Positions 38,662-49,831 of a stretch of DNA of 64,000 bases are shown piece after piece. Numbering within the stretch: the first letter of the stretch is position 1; each line of letters begins with the position of its first letter. The stretch lies in NCBI GenBank assembly GCA_958296345.1, contig CATQIJ010000013.1:124001-188000 (forward strand). The letters are read 5' to 3'. Made by a program: the position numbers and the translations under genes. This DNA is from an uncultured Rhizobiaceae bacterium. Its GTDB lineage: Bacteria; Pseudomonadota; Alphaproteobacteria; Rhizobiales; Rhizobiaceae. A model generated the notes under the pieces. The model did not search any database, had not been told where the DNA came from, and worked only from the letters and a program-made list of their open reading frames with translations.

Positions 38662-40269
38662 TCACATCCTAAACACACCAAATTTAGTCTCTTCAATCTC
38701 CGCATTCATTGCAACTGAAAGGCTCAACGCCAATGTTTGTCTTGTCTTGCGAGGGTCAATTATTCCGTCGTCCCATAGTCTTGCTGATGCATAGAGCGGG
38801 TGGGATTGTTCTTCGAACATGTCTAGCGTTGGCTGTTTGAAATCGGCTTCTTCTTGCTCTGACCACTCACCACCTTGGCGTTCTATGCTTGCGCGTTTTA
38901 CGGTTGCTAAAACGCCAGCAGCTTGCTCTCCACCCATGACTGATATTCTTGAGTTCGGCCAAGTCCACAAGAAACGTGGAGAGTATGCACGTCCTGCCAT
39001 GCCGTAGTTTCCTGCTCCGAATGACCCGCCGATAAGCATCGTTATTTTTGGCACTTTGGTTGTGGCTACTGCTGTCACAAGCTTTGCGCCATCTTTAGCG
39101 ATGCCCCCTGACTCATATTTTTCACCAACCATGAAGCCTGTAATATTTTGTAAGAATACCAATGGAATTTTACGTTGCGAGCATAGCTCAACAAAGTGTG
39201 CTGCTTTTAAGGAGCTTTCTGAAAATAACACACCATTGTTTGCGATGATGCCAACTGGCATTCCCATAACGTGCGCGAAACCACAAATGATAGTTGTGCC
39301 GTAACGCGCTTTAAATTCATCAAAGCGTGAGCCATCAACTACCCGAGCAATCACTTCGCGCACATCGTATGGTGTTTTTAAATCAGCAGGTACAACGCCC
39401 AGAATTTCATCTGGGTCATAAGCTGGTTCTTCGATGAGTTGAAGTTGAAGCTGCTCTGGTTTTTTACGACTTAAATTCGAAACCGCTTGCCTTGCTAAAG
39501 CCAATGCATGAGCATCATCATCTGCCAAATAATCTGCAACACCAGAAGTTGCAGTATGCATAGCGCCGCCGCCTAAATCTTCGGCACTTACTACTTCGCC
39601 TGTAGCGGCCTTTACCAGTGGTGGGCCTGCCAGAAAAATTGTGCCTTGTTCCTTGACTATAATTGAGACATCCGACATCGCAGGAACATACGCCCCCCCT
39701 GCTGTACATGACCCCATAACAACTGCAATTTGCGGAATGTTCTGAGCGGATAGGTTCGCCTGATAATAAAATATTCGTCCGAAATGATCACGGTCTGGAA
39801 AGCCTTCTGCTTGTTGCGGCAAGTTCGCCCCACCACTATCAACCAGCGTTACGCAAGTGAGATGATTTTGTTCAGCTATCTCTAATGCGCGTAAATGCTT
39901 CTTCACGCTCATTGGGTAATACGTACCACCCTTAACCGTCGCATCGTTGCAAATGACCATGACTTCATGACCGCATACACGGCCGATACCGGCAATCATG
40001 CCTGCACCAGGCGCTTCATCATTATACATTCCATGGGAAGCGGTTGTGCCAATTTCTAGAAATGGAGAGCCTGCATCCAGCAAGTTTGCAACACGGTCAC
40101 GCGGCAGCATCTTACCACGAGATAAATGTCTCTCTCTTGATTTCTCACTACCGCCAATGCTTGCGAAATTCACAGCTTCTTTCACAACATCGAGCTGCTC
40201 TAGGTTAGCTTTTTCATTCTTTGCATATTGCGCAGAAGAGGTTGAGATTTTAGATTGGATCTTGGTCAT
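38662..40269 (-). CDS. liuB: Methylcrotonyl-CoA carboxylase, carboxyltransferase subunit
   Basis: The 535-residue beta subunit has the two crotonase-like halves of acyl-CoA carboxyltransferases: [53 protein letters not shown] and [22 protein letters not shown] (landmark GFMVG), with C-terminal [23 protein letters not shown]. These match MCC beta instead of propionyl-CoA carboxylase. Its stop overlaps the start of the orphan membrane gene, and its start overlaps the synthetase stop by ATGA. Confidence 0.95.
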   Translation of the reverse strand: MTKIQSKISTSSAQYAKNEKANLEQLDVVKEAVNFASIGGSEKSRERHLSRGKMLPRDRVANLLDAGSPFLEIGTTASHGMYNDEAPGAGMIAGIGRVCGHEVMVICNDATVKGGTYYPMSVKKHLRALEIAEQNHLTCVTLVDSGGANLPQQAEGFPDRDHFGRIFYYQANLSAQNIPQIAVVMGSCTAGGAYVPAMSDVSIIVKEQGTIFLAGPPLVKAATGEVVSAEDLGGGAMHTATSGVADYLADDDAHALALARQAVSNLSRKKPEQLQLQLIEEPAYDPDEILGVVPADLKTPYDVREVIARVVDGSRFDEFKARYGTTIICGFAHVMGMPVGIIANNGVLFSESSLKAAHFVELCSQRKIPLVFLQNITGFMVGEKYESGGIAKDGAKLVTAVATTKVPKITMLIGGSFGAGNYGMAGRAYSPRFLWTWPNSRISVMGGEQAAGVLATVKRASIERQGGEWSEQEEADFKQPTLDMFEEQSHPLYASARLWDDGIIDPRKTRQTLALSLSVAMNAEIEETKFGVFRM

Positions 40270-41852
40270 GCACTTTCCAGTTCAGCTGTAGCTCTCAGCT
40301 TTAATTCTTTGCGGATGATTTTACCTGTCACCGTCATAGGCAGACTATCGACGAATTCTATTTCGCGCGGATACTCATAGGCGGCAAGTTTGGTTTTTAC
40401 GTGTTGTTTAAGAGATGCCATTAGTTCTTCGCTTGGTTCATATCCATCAAGCAAAATAACGTAGGCCTTTACAATTTCTGTTCGTGTTTTATCTGGCTTT
40501 CCGATGACACCAACAGAAGCAATTGCTTCATGTTTTAATAAGCAGTCTTCGATTTCTGCTGGACCAATGCGATATCCACTAGAGCTAATTACATCATCAT
40601 CGCGTCCAATGAAGCGTATGAACTCCCCCTCGCGGATGCCTCTATCACCTGTTAGCAGCCAGTCACCTCTAAACTTTTCCTGCGTGGCTTTTGGGTTCTT
40701 CCAATATTCAAGCATCATGACGGCTGTACCGCGTTTTATGGCAATATCACCTTCTTGATCTGTTGGCTTTCCATCTTCATCAATGATTTCAACCTCATGA
40801 CCTGGAACAGGTTTTCCGATTGCACCTAACTTAGGCTCGAACCAGTTTTCGCATGATGAAAGTACCATGTTGCATTCTGTTTGGCCGTAAAATTCATTGA
40901 TCGTCAAACCAAGCGCTTCATGCCCCCAACGTTGCATTTCTTCGCCCAATGGTTCACCGCCACAGGCGACTGTACGCAGGCCTGAAATTTTAAAATCTTC
41001 TGCTTTCAACATACGCAGTGCGGTTGGAGGAAAGAAAATATTTTTGACATTTCCCTTTTCGATTACATCACGGCATAGCTCTGAATTAAATTTATCAACT
41101 TTGGAAGCAACAATCGGAACGCCGTGATAAAGTGCTGGCATGAGCACGTTCATAAGACCGCCAATCCATGCCCAATCAGCTGGTGTCCAAAGCACGTCAT
41201 TTTCTTGAGGTAATAAATTATGGCACATTTCTATGCCAGGCAGATGTCCGCGTAAAACACGGTGGGCATGAAGAGCACCCTTTGGCGCACCCGTAGTGCC
41301 TGACGTGTAAATTAAAAGGCCGGGCGTTTCTGCATTAGTTTTCTGAATTTCAAAATCATTGGATTGAACATTTTCTGCCAATAATTCTGGCACGATAATA
41401 TGCTCAAGTTTTGGAAGTTTATCCCGTAAAGCTTCTAAAACAACCGCACCATCGATGTCCGTAAAAATTGCTTTGGCAGCTGAATCATTTAATCTTGAAA
41501 GTAATGCCTCTTCACCAAATAGCTTGAACAAAGGCATTGAAATTGCCCCCATCTTCCAAACTGCTATGTGACTTGCTGCAGTCCAAACAGATTGAGTACG
41601 AAACACACCAACGCGATCTGTGGGTTTGATATCAAGCGAGACAAGCAGATTAGCTAGCTGATTTGATTTATTCTTAAGTACTAAAAATGGAACATCGTTT
41701 CGTTCTCCAGAAGTTAGATCAATAACCGCAGTGCGATCTGGCTCAACATCAGCCCATTTATCACAGACATCCCAACCCATGTTGTAATGATCAGGAAACT
41801 TCCACTGGAAGTCCTTTCTCATTTCTTCATAAGTTTTGGATTGGTCGAGCAT
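40266..41852 (-). CDS. Acyl-CoA synthetase (ACSM-like, AMP-forming)
   Basis: A 528-residue adenylate-forming ligase with P-loop motif [17 protein letters not shown] (about residue 180), [11 protein letters not shown], the A8/hinge region [21 protein letters not shown] and C-terminal Lys motif [15 protein letters not shown]. It belongs to the medium-chain/2-methylbutyrate type (MbcS/ACSM-like). Its place beside isovaleryl-CoA dehydrogenase suggests activation of isovalerate or related branched acids, feeding the operon with exogenous acid. The start is ATG 41852 with AAGGAA, not 41903. Confidence 0.9.
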   Translation of the reverse strand: MLDQSKTYEEMRKDFQWKFPDHYNMGWDVCDKWADVEPDRTAVIDLTSGERNDVPFLVLKNKSNQLANLLVSLDIKPTDRVGVFRTQSVWTAASHIAVWKMGAISMPLFKLFGEEALLSRLNDSAAKAIFTDIDGAVVLEALRDKLPKLEHIIVPELLAENVQSNDFEIQKTNAETPGLLIYTSGTTGAPKGALHAHRVLRGHLPGIEMCHNLLPQENDVLWTPADWAWIGGLMNVLMPALYHGVPIVASKVDKFNSELCRDVIEKGNVKNIFFPPTALRMLKAEDFKISGLRTVACGGEPLGEEMQRWGHEALGLTINEFYGQTECNMVLSSCENWFEPKLGAIGKPVPGHEVEIIDEDGKPTDQEGDIAIKRGTAVMMLEYWKNPKATQEKFRGDWLLTGDRGIREGEFIRFIGRDDDVISSSGYRIGPAEIEDCLLKHEAIASVGVIGKPDKTRTEIVKAYVILLDGYEPSEELMASLKQHVKTKLAAYEYPREIEFVDSLPMTVTGKIIRKELKLRATAELESA

Positions 41853-41961
41853 ATCTATTCCTTGACCGTACAATAAGTACTGGTTGAGCAGCCTTCTAGA
41901 CATGCCTCTACAATACTTGAAAAGGCTAATCCTATAGTAAAACTGTAATTGTCAGGTGCCA

Positions 41962-43125
41962 TCATGCAGTTTCTTTCATCAACTCACGACCGATCAACAT
42001 GCGCCTGATTTCTGAAGTGCCTGCGCCAATTTCCATGAGTTTCGCATCGCGCATGATTCTGGAAACGGGGCTGTCAGATAAATAGCCAGCCCCCCCCATG
42101 GCCTGCACGGCTTGGATGGATTGAAGCATTGCTTGCTCAGATGCGTATAGGACGCAGGCTGCCGCATCTTGTCTGGTTACTTGGCCACGGTCACAGGCTT
42201 GGGCGACTGCATAAACGTAAGCGCGCGACGTATTCATCGCCGTATACATATCAGCAATCTTTCCTTGCATAAGTTGGAAGTCACCGATTTTTTGGCCGAA
42301 CTGTTTGCGCTCATGCATATAGGGCATGATCTCATCTAGACACGAATTCATAATTCCAATGCCAATACCAGCAAGCACAACACGCTCATAATCTAAACCC
42401 GACATCAGTACATTTACGCCCTTGCCTTCTTCGCCGAGAATATTTTCATAAGGCACTTCAACATCTTCAAAAATCAGCTCAGCAGTGTTCGAGCCACGCA
42501 TCCCTAGTTTGTCAAAATGCGGCGAAGTTGAAAAACCCTTCATCTCTTTTTCGATTAAGAATGCCGTGATGCCCCTCGACCCCGCATCCATATCTGTCTT
42601 TGCGTAGACAACCAACGTATCTGCGTCAGGGCCATTGGTGATCCAATATTTATTACCATTTAGCACAAAGCGATCATTACGTTTCTCGGCCTTTAATTGC
42701 ATCGAGACCACATCAGACCCTGAACTTGGTTCTGACATAGCAAGCGCGCCAACATGGTCGCCCGAAATCAGTCTTGGCAAATAATGTTTCTTTTGTTCTT
42801 TCGTGCCATTGAGTGAAATTTGGTTCACGCAAAGGTTTGAGTGCGCACCGTATGAAAGTGAAATGGACGCAGACGCGCGTGCAACCTCTTCGACCGCAAT
42901 TGTGTGCGCTAGATAGCCCATTTCTGCACCACCATACTCTTCTGCAACAGTCACGCCCAACAGGCCAACTTCACCAAACTCTTTCCATAGGTGAGCTGGA
43001 AACTCATTCTTTTGATCTGTTTCAACAGCTAGTGGTTTAATCCGTTCTTGCGCAAAACGATGCGTCATATCCCGGAGCGCTTCAATTTCTTCACTTAAAC
43101 CAAAACTCATACTTGCATTAAACAT
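41962..43125 (-). CDS. liuA: Isovaleryl-CoA dehydrogenase
   Basis: A 387-residue acyl-CoA dehydrogenase: [71 protein letters not shown] (catalytic-Glu helix LDYERV shared by IVDs) and the C-terminal [17 protein letters not shown]. It converts isovaleryl-CoA to 3-methylcrotonyl-CoA, the substrate of the carboxylase encoded downstream. It overlaps the TetR gene by one base (TAATG) and so is translationally coupled to it. Confidence 0.95.
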   Translation of the reverse strand: MFNASMSFGLSEEIEALRDMTHRFAQERIKPLAVETDQKNEFPAHLWKEFGEVGLLGVTVAEEYGGAEMGYLAHTIAVEEVARASASISLSYGAHSNLCVNQISLNGTKEQKKHYLPRLISGDHVGALAMSEPSSGSDVVSMQLKAEKRNDRFVLNGNKYWITNGPDADTLVVYAKTDMDAGSRGITAFLIEKEMKGFSTSPHFDKLGMRGSNTAELIFEDVEVPYENILGEEGKGVNVLMSGLDYERVVLAGIGIGIMNSCLDEIMPYMHERKQFGQKIGDFQLMQGKIADMYTAMNTSRAYVYAVAQACDRGQVTRQDAAACVLYASEQAMLQSIQAVQAMGGAGYLSDSPVSRIMRDAKLMEIGAGTSEIRRMLIGRELMKETA

Positions 43126-43751
43126 TAGGTAACTTCCTTAAGTCTGGGCGTCAGTAGTTCAGGCTCTAAACCAACTACCGACAAAACTAAATTCACATAA
43201 ATTTTTTCAATTTCTTCGACGCTCAATCGCCCGCCATCACGAAACCACGTGTTAACTCCGGTCATCATGGAAATAATTGCCATGGTTGTTACCGGCACAT
43301 CATCAATTTCAAAGTCCCCACTCGCTTGTCCCTCGCGCAAGATACGACGCAAAAAGCGTTCGTATTTTTGACGTAGTTTCATAATTTCTGCGTAGGGCTC
43401 TGGCTCAAGGTTTCGCAATTCCATATAAGCCACAAAAACGCCCTCTGGCTTGTCGATATGATAGCGAATGTGGAATTGTGCGAAAGCCTCTAGTGCTTGC
43501 GTAGGATTGTTGTGCAATTGCTCTACATCAAGAGCTGTTAAAAGGTTTTGCATGTGGCTTTTCATAAGGCCATGCAAAATTGACTGCTTAGTAGGAAAAT
43601 AATTATATAGCGCACCTGCTTGGATACCGCATTTACCTGCTATTTGGCGCATAGATACTGCTGCGTAGCCATGATGTGCAAAAAGTGTCAGCGCCTCTTT
43701 TAAGACGCGTTTTTCTGTTTCTTTACCAATTGAGCCTGCGGTTCTTGCCAT
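43125..43751 (-). CDS. TetR-family regulator of the leucine/isovalerate operon
   Basis: A 208-residue TetR protein. The helix-turn-helix is [27 protein letters not shown] at about residues 33-59 (landmark [11 protein letters not shown]), and the C-terminal ligand domain is of the TetR_C type. It is the first gene of the operon and overlaps ivd, so autoregulation with the catabolic genes is likely, as with LiuR/LiuQ-type systems. A TGAACGATTGTTTA palindrome lies 43 bp upstream. The ligand is presumably a branched acyl-CoA; this is inference. Confidence 0.9.
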   Translation of the reverse strand: MARTAGSIGKETEKRVLKEALTLFAHHGYAAVSMRQIAGKCGIQAGALYNYFPTKQSILHGLMKSHMQNLLTALDVEQLHNNPTQALEAFAQFHIRYHIDKPEGVFVAYMELRNLEPEPYAEIMKLRQKYERFLRRILREGQASGDFEIDDVPVTTMAIISMMTGVNTWFRDGGRLSVEEIEKIYVNLVLSVVGLEPELLTPRLKEVT

Positions 43752-43793
43752 GAATCAATAAAATCACGAAAAACCAGCTTTGGCAAGATTAAA

Positions 43794-43807
43794 TGAACGA
43801 TTGTTTA
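43794..43807. promoter_or_regulatory. Candidate TetR operator
   Basis: TGAACGATTGTTTA is an imperfect palindrome (TGAAC against TAAAC on the other strand) of the GAACG-N-CGTTC style bound by many TetR proteins, 43 bp before the tetR start. Confidence 0.4.
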
Positions 43808-44727
43808 ATTAACCCAACTAACTGAGTGCACATGAGGGTCAGCAGTCGCTAAAATTGAGACTTTATTACTAGGCCAGGTTTTTAGTATAAGCTTAGGGTT
43901 GCCATCACCTTCAAACTCAAAGACAAGCCAAGCAATAGGGTTTTCTTCTGTCGCTAGCTGACCAGCTTTTTCCATAGCAACCATAATTCTATCTTTTACA
44001 GACTGCGGGAAGTAATTTTGAGCGATAGTGTGAAACAACACCTTTACTGAACCATTGTCTTCAGTATTTACAAAAATGTCTTCGACCCAGTCAGCCGCGT
44101 CCGCACGATCAAGCAAAGGCGGGCTTTGCTTTGCAACCTCAATTGCTATTTGCACTCGCTCAATTCGCTTTATTTGATCAGGCCACAAATACGCAACCAA
44201 TTTTTCACAATCACATTCATTATTAACTGAAAGCTGATTAAGGTCGCAGCCTCTTCTGCCAACAACATCAACACTTATACTTGGTGGTGTCGCACTACTC
44301 CACTCCGGCATAAGCTGTAATTTTGAATTTTTATTGCCAAATTTTTGACCAGAAAACTCATAATCAAAATTAGCAACTTGCAAGTTCAATCCGCCACTTG
44401 AACCAAGCTCAAATAAGCTAATAGGCTTTTTAAATTCTTCTGCGATCACGGATAGCCCAGCAAAAATAATTGAAGACCGCGCCACCTCATTTGTTTGAGG
44501 TGCGTTATCAAGCCAAGATAGTAACTCATTATCTTTTTGAGAAATTAGAGACATGACTAAAGTCATAAACTCTGCATCATTGGTAGAATTCGTACTCCTG
44601 TGTTCGTGGTTTTATCCAGTTTTTCAGCAAGACCTTTGCATAAATTCTCCATAAAGCTTGACCCTAGAGAACCACAAATCTCACCTTGTTCAACAAATGA
44701 ACGCCTTACTTTTTCTTCTCTTGTCAT
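43805..44727 (-). pseudogene. DUF2332 protein with internal deletion
   Basis: The N-terminal frame (44727-44563, 54 residues) begins MTREEKVRRSFVEQGEICGSLGSSFM and reads like the start of DUF2332 proteins. The second frame (44566-43805, 253 residues) carries PQTNEVARSSII, LFELGSSGGLNLQVANFDYEF and the C-terminal LKTWPSNKVSILATADPHVHSV, the core and end of the family. Relatives, as I recall, have about 45-50 further residues between these parts, so an internal deletion with frame change is likely. The two frames now overlap as ATGA, so the C-terminal part might still be translated. The function of the family is unknown. Confidence 0.75.
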
Positions 44728-44875
44728 CCGATCACTTTACACTATCATCTTTGTAATCCCAAAACATTCCCGGATATAATCAACGACATAATACGCCTGT
44801 TGAACTCAAAACAACTGCACGGTAGTCTTTTGGCAACGACTGCATCAAGACCAAAGATAAGCTACGGATAAACTC

Positions 44876-45673
44876 ATGGATCAGAATACTGTACTCCGCA
44901 TTGCGCGCGATCGTTACAAGGGTTGGAAGACCCGCGAGAAATTTACGCAGCTTTTAGGCGATGACAAACCTACTGATATGAGCGACGCTTATGCCATTCA
45001 ATCTGCGCTCTATGATATTATGCGCGAAGAAGATCGCTTTACCGATTTTCGCGGGCACAAAGTAGCACTCACATCTCCTGCCATACAAGAAATGTGCGGC
45101 GTAAGCGAGCCTGCCTACGGTGCGGTTTTCAAAGAGTTCATTTATTCAAACAACCATCAAATCAACATGAGTGACTTCATTCGCTTCGGCATCGAATTTG
45201 AAGTTTGTGTTGAGATGGGCGCTGATGTCCCTATTTCTGATACTCCCTATACAAAAGAAACAATTGCTGAATTTATCTCGGCAGCAATGCCTGCCTTTGA
45301 ATTAATTGATGACCGTAACGCGGATTACGCCCATTTGGATGCGGCTTCTATTTTAACTGACCGTCGCTGGTGTAATGGTGTTGTTTTAGGTGAGCGAATA
45401 ACAGATTTAAGCACACTCGATATTGGTAACTTGTCAACCAGAGTAATCGTAAATGGTGATTCAAATGATCATGGCAACACATGTGATGCACTTGGCCATC
45501 CTTTGAACTCAGTTGTATTTGTAGCCAACCATTTAGCCCAATATTGCAAACAGCTTAAAGCCGGCGAAATAATCATGACGGGTAGCGCTCTAAAAACACA
45601 ATTTCCTAAACCTGGCGATACCATAACTTATCAAATTGCAGCACTTGGCGATGTTAGTGTGCGCGTTAGGTAA
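44876..45673 (+). CDS. 2-keto-4-pentenoate hydratase-family protein
   Basis: A 265-residue member of the MhpD/HpaH hydratase-decarboxylase branch of the fumarylacetoacetase superfamily. Metal-binding style segments are RFGIEFEVCVEMGADVP (Glu pair), AAMPAFELIDDR and C-terminal LKAGEIIMTGSALKTQFPKPGDTITY (landmark GEIIMTGS). It would hydrate 2-oxo-pent-4-enoate-like products of aromatic meta-cleavage. No other aromatic-degradation genes are nearby, so its role is open. Confidence 0.85.
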   Translation: MDQNTVLRIARDRYKGWKTREKFTQLLGDDKPTDMSDAYAIQSALYDIMREEDRFTDFRGHKVALTSPAIQEMCGVSEPAYGAVFKEFIYSNNHQINMSDFIRFGIEFEVCVEMGADVPISDTPYTKETIAEFISAAMPAFELIDDRNADYAHLDAASILTDRRWCNGVVLGERITDLSTLDIGNLSTRVIVNGDSNDHGNTCDALGHPLNSVVFVANHLAQYCKQLKAGEIIMTGSALKTQFPKPGDTITYQIAALGDVSVRVR

Positions 45674-45847
45674 ATACTTTCAAATCAGCTCACTCGTATC
45701 GAATAACCCTATTTGCTGGGCGTAAAAAAGACTCGCAACATTCCCTTGCGTTATGGTAAGATTTTGCTAATTATTTAATTCCAATAAAAAATTTAGATAT
45801 TGATTGACCCTAAAGTTTATTGGTTCAAACCGCGTTCAAAGGTTTAA

Positions 45848-47203
45848 ATGACTCACATGTTTCGACTTATATTTGCTTTACTGATCTTAGTGACAGTGAG
45901 CTTTCCTGCGTCTGCTTTTACGCTGAAGCAACAAATTGCTAAAGGTACGTTTGAGTATCACGGTGTTACAATTAACCCAATACCACTTGAAAGCATTTAT
46001 AAAGCCAATAAATTTAAAGGTATTTGGACCTCAAAAAAAGGCTTTCTGGGCTTAAGGCGCGGGCTTACTAAAGATGGAAAATTACTTGTAAAAACTCTTT
46101 CTAATGCAGGGAATGAAGGCCTTGATGTAAATCGTTATCTTAATAATGTAACCATTGATAAAAAGGCCCTTAAGGGCAAAAACATCAGCCGGCTTGAATT
46201 ATACCTTACAGCGGAGTTTCTAAAATTTGCTCGTGATATTCATCTAGGTATTGTCGATAAATCAAGATTACAAGCTGACGTTTTTAAATCTGATAAGACC
46301 TTTGATCCAATTATCACGATGACGTTTTTGAAGAAAAAAGGCCTTAAGAAAACGCTTGCAGACTTACGCCCTCAGCATCCTCAATATGATGCACTTCGTA
46401 AGGCTATGGCTAGAACATCTGCCCCCGTAAAACGCAAATTAATTGCTGCTAATCTTGAACGTTGGCGTTGGTTACCTCAAGAACTGGGTGATAAACATAT
46501 TCTGGTTAATCAACCTGCCTACGAAGTTTACATTTACAACAAAGGCCGCATCGTTGATCAGCGCCGTGTCATCATAGGCAAGACAGAACATGCATCCCCT
46601 CAGTTTAGTGATAAAATGACTTATGTTGAGTTTAATCCTCAATGGAATGTACCTCAATCTATCGCCATCAATGAATACCTCCCGAAGCTTTTAAAGAACC
46701 CAAACTATCTCAAGAAAGTAGGCTACACGCTTTATGAAAATTGGAACCAAGGCGCCAAAGAATTAGATGGCCGCAGGGTTAAATGGTCAAAAATTGACCC
46801 AGACAATCCAAAGAAGTTTCCTTACCGTATTGTGCAGGGTGAAGGCCCAAGAAATGCTCTTGGACAAGTAAAATTTTTATTTCCTAATGAGCATTCAATT
46901 TATCTCCATGACACGCCTTCAAAGAAATTATTCAAATCAAAAAACAGAGCTTTTTCTCATGGTTGTATTCGCGTACACAACCCGCTGGATTTTGCTCGCA
47001 AAATCTTTGAACTAGACGGCGGCATTGCACCAAATAAAATTGATGCTGTTGTTAAAAAAGGCAAGCGCAGGTCAGTTATCTTAAAAGAGCCTATGCCAAT
47101 TCATCTGACTTATTTTACCACTTGGGTTGGCAGGGGTGGAAAAGTTGAACTGCTAAAAGACATCTATAACCGTGACCCAGTTATTCTGGCGACACTTCAA
47201 TAG
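45848..47203 (+). CDS. L,D-transpeptidase (YcbB-like) for peptidoglycan cross-linking
   Basis: A 451-residue exported enzyme with a signal peptide (MFRLIFALLILVTVSFPASAF), an L,D-transpeptidase scaffold domain (about 30-190; AEFLKFARDIHLG, ANLERWRWLPQELG) and a YkuD catalytic domain (about 210-400) with IYLHDTPSKKLF and the active-site SHGCIRVHNP (Cys). It forms 3-3 cross-links in the cell wall. It is shorter than E. coli LdtD, with no clear peptidoglycan-binding repeat. The neighbouring dapE is convergent and makes the diaminopimelate it joins. Confidence 0.92.
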   Translation: MTHMFRLIFALLILVTVSFPASAFTLKQQIAKGTFEYHGVTINPIPLESIYKANKFKGIWTSKKGFLGLRRGLTKDGKLLVKTLSNAGNEGLDVNRYLNNVTIDKKALKGKNISRLELYLTAEFLKFARDIHLGIVDKSRLQADVFKSDKTFDPIITMTFLKKKGLKKTLADLRPQHPQYDALRKAMARTSAPVKRKLIAANLERWRWLPQELGDKHILVNQPAYEVYIYNKGRIVDQRRVIIGKTEHASPQFSDKMTYVEFNPQWNVPQSIAINEYLPKLLKNPNYLKKVGYTLYENWNQGAKELDGRRVKWSKIDPDNPKKFPYRIVQGEGPRNALGQVKFLFPNEHSIYLHDTPSKKLFKSKNRAFSHGCIRVHNPLDFARKIFELDGGIAPNKIDAVVKKGKRRSVILKEPMPIHLTYFTTWVGRGGKVELLKDIYNRDPVILATLQ

Positions 47204-47204
47204 A

Positions 47205-48389
47205 CTAAAAGTAGTTCTGCAAAAACTTCTCGTAAACAGCAGTCAATTTATCAACATCACTTAATGGCGTGCGTTCATCCACTTGGTGCATGGTTTGACC
47301 AACAAGGCCGAACTCAACCACTGGACAATAGTCCTTGATGAAGCGTGCATCTGACGTGCCCCCGCCAGTAGATAGTTCAGGTGTTTTACCCGTTACTTGC
47401 TTAATCGCTTCTGACAATGTTCCAATCAATGTGTCATCTTTAGTCAGAAATACTGGGCTGACACGGCCAATCCATTCGATTTCAAAATTAACAGCTGTAT
47501 CTTTACCTTTTCTAATGATGTCACGTTTTGCACCTTCTTGAAAACGGCGGTTAATTTCTTGCTTTACGGCATCACCCGTCCACAGATCGTTAAAACGGAT
47601 GTTAAAAATTGCAGTGGCTTTTGCGGCAATAACATTTGTTGCTTGGTTACCTACATCAACCGATGTTACTTCCAAATTTGTTGGTTGGAACATTTCAGTT
47701 CCTTCATCAAATGGCGTTTCAAGCAAAGCGTTTAAAAGATCCGCCATGCCGCGAACTGGGTTGTCTGATAGATGTGGATATGCAGCGTGACCTTGCACGC
47801 CTTTGACAGTAACACGTCCCGATAAAGAACCACGGCGACCGTTCTTAATTACATCACCGATTTGCTTTGGATTAGACGGTTCGCCAACAATGCATGCGTC
47901 CCAAGTCTCGCCTTTTTCAGCGGCCCACTTTAAAAGCTTATCTGTACCATTAATCGAGGGGCCTTCTTCATCACCTGTTATGAGAAATGAGATTGAACCT
48001 TTAAGTTCATTGCTTGAAAGATGCGCTTCTACTGCGCTCAAAAAACAAGCGATGCCACCCTTCATATCAACAGCGCCACGTCCAAGCATCACGCCGTCTT
48101 TTACGTCACCAGAAAAAGCTTCGCTCGACCAATCGCCAGCATTGCCGATGGGTACAACATCTGTATGACCAGCAAACATGATGTGTGGTGCGCTATCGCC
48201 AATTCTTGCATAAAGATTTTCAACGTCCGGTGTGTTTTCATCTGAGAAAGTCATTCTCTCAACATGAAAGCCAAGTGCCGTTAGTTCTTTTTCCAAATAG
48301 CCTAACGCACCACCTTCATGCGGTGTGACTGAGGGGCAGCGGATGAGTTCACGCAAAATTTGTGCTGATCTGGAAAGTGTTTGTGTCAT
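47205..48389 (-). CDS. dapE: Succinyl-diaminopimelate desuccinylase
   Basis: A 394-residue M20 zinc hydrolase of lysine/diaminopimelate synthesis. Metal motifs: MFAGHTDVVP (about 70), GRGAVDMKGGIACFL (about 98-112, the bridging Asp), TGDEEGPSINGT (catalytic Glu) and C-terminal VVEFGLVGQTMHQVDE with the last His ligand. Relatives are about 375-400 residues. It is convergent with the L,D-transpeptidase gene with one base between the stops. Intact. Confidence 0.95.
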   Translation of the reverse strand: MTQTLSRSAQILRELIRCPSVTPHEGGALGYLEKELTALGFHVERMTFSDENTPDVENLYARIGDSAPHIMFAGHTDVVPIGNAGDWSSEAFSGDVKDGVMLGRGAVDMKGGIACFLSAVEAHLSSNELKGSISFLITGDEEGPSINGTDKLLKWAAEKGETWDACIVGEPSNPKQIGDVIKNGRRGSLSGRVTVKGVQGHAAYPHLSDNPVRGMADLLNALLETPFDEGTEMFQPTNLEVTSVDVGNQATNVIAAKATAIFNIRFNDLWTGDAVKQEINRRFQEGAKRDIIRKGKDTAVNFEIEWIGRVSPVFLTKDDTLIGTLSEAIKQVTGKTPELSTGGGTSDARFIKDYCPVVEFGLVGQTMHQVDERTPLSDVDKLTAVYEKFLQNYF

Positions 48390-48427
48390 GGATAATCTTT
48401 AAATGATTTGAAGGCTTGATAGAAGCC

Positions 48428-49143
48428 CTATGTTTTAGTTTTGCGTCTTGTTGGCTTTGGTTTTGTAGCCATTGTTTTATCAGGTTCAATCAGCATAATT
48501 TTCTGCCAAATTTTGCGCAAAAGATTACCGCCAAGGGCTTCAACGTCGTTGACCGCATTAACAACTTCCATATCAGGAACCGCTTGCGCATAAAGAGCTG
48601 AAATCTTTCCTGTAATTGAAAGCATCTCACTGCAATAATCAAGATAGCGTACAAGTTCGTTAGGCTTTAACCGACGCTGCGGCGAAGATGCAGTGGGCTC
48701 AAAACCTGACCGCGATGAAACAGGGTCTTTCGTTAATTGGTGCATGTCGATGATATGAATCACGGAACGTAAGCCATGTAGACCATCAAGGACTTTACGA
48801 CGTTTAATCCGTTCTTCTGATTTTGCAATTGTAATGAACCCAAGCCCTGCCAACACAACAGCATTAATCGTTGCTTCCACCCCTTGCACAAAATCAAATG
48901 CGCCTGTTGCTATACGGTCAAAATTTAAAAACGTACCGATGAAGAAGAAAACCATAATGCCCAAGAAAACACTGCCAAAGGTTGCGATAATTTTTCAGCC
49001 CGCGCCTTTGCATCAATCGCAATCGCCTTAACTTCTGATGCAACGCCCACCAAAGACGCGTTAGGAAAGCGCTCCTCAACACGAGATTCCAATATGTCTG
49101 CTGTCTTGATAATTTTATCAGGGTCGAGTGTTGTATATGGCAT
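48428..49143 (-). pseudogene. Uncharacterised two-TM protein, frameshifted
   Basis: Two frames join into 238 residues. The N-terminal part (MPYTTLDPDKIIKTADILESRVEERFPNAS) is a helical stretch, then come two hydrophobic helices (IATFGSVFLGIMVFFFIGTFL and INAVVLAGLGFITIA) and a charged C-terminal helical domain rich in R, K and L. The frame breaks at an A5 run (plus T5, 48991-48995), where six A restore EKIIATFGSV. It resembles conserved alphaproteobacterial membrane proteins found near dapE; I know no function. It may be in one operon with dapE (38 bp). Confidence 0.72.
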
Positions 49144-49831
49144 TGGGTGATTATGGCAGGAATTGGTTTCTATTTGGTTGAGATGTTTCAGATTTCTCTT
49201 TTCCTTCTACCCATACGGGAGAGGGAAAGACGTGGATGTGCATTCACTCGCTCGTCAGTGAGCGGTGGTGTATAAATCAGCGAAGCAAATCCTTTTGGGT
49301 TGTTCGCCAACAAATAAGTACAAACATGCGGAGTTCTCAGTTGAAAACCTCTAATGTTTATTGTTGTGGTTCTCGACTGAGAACTCCACGCAGAGATTTT
49401 TAGTACCCGCTCCCAAAGTAAACGATGGGGCTCTGGCCTTCGAGGTGAGATCGCGCCCGACACGCAACCATGACCGTTTTCATTTCATCTCACCGTAGTT
49501 CGTGCTCTTCACATCAAACTACCCAAGAACAACAACGCACCGCTCTGCTTTCACCCATTCCACGGAACACTTCGGTCATGAGCCGCCGTTTGTCGAAACA
49601 AGTGATATGAGAATTATGCTTGAGGGTTTTGGGGTGGGGAAAAGTTTTTTGCTTATGACAGCCATGTGCCATAAGCGGTCGTTTCTAACCTCTTTTATCT
49701 TGGTAAAAAGCACATTCTTCACAAAGTAAATAATTCTTATTATAACAATATATAAATCTTGAAGTACAAGAAATAAAAACTAATAAACTAATCATATTGT
49801 TTAGAATAATAAATTTTTGGAAGTTAATAGA
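49144..49831. other. Gene-free accessory stretch of about 690 bp
   Basis: No convincing gene. Short frames here have unnatural composition (many R, S, T, H). The left half, near 49200-49400, has intergenic-repeat features: a CCTTCTACCCATACGGGAGAGG segment similar in style to rhizobial RIME-type repeats, CGCTC/GAGCG arms and the long inverted repeat listed next. The right half becomes strongly AT-rich towards 49740-49830, just before the trypsin-like gene. Confidence 0.6.
49330..49387. repeat. 20-bp imperfect inverted repeat, long hairpin
   Basis: The left arm (49330-49349) and right arm (49368-49387) match in 18 of 20 positions as inverted copies, with the outer 12 bp perfect (GGAGTTCTCAGT/ACTGAGAACTCC) and an 18-nt spacer. 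It has no T run, so it is not a standard terminator. It resembles an extragenic palindrome or a small mobile-element remnant. Confidence 0.65.

Noticed and set aside
45674-45847. tRNA-like TTGGTTCAAACCGCG near 45820
   Set aside because: No cloverleaf can be drawn around it and no acceptor stem is present.
49188-49729. Two short open frames (49188-49463 minus, 49502-49729 plus)
   Set aside because: Composition is unnatural, they cover the inverted repeat and have no family resemblance or ribosome-binding site.
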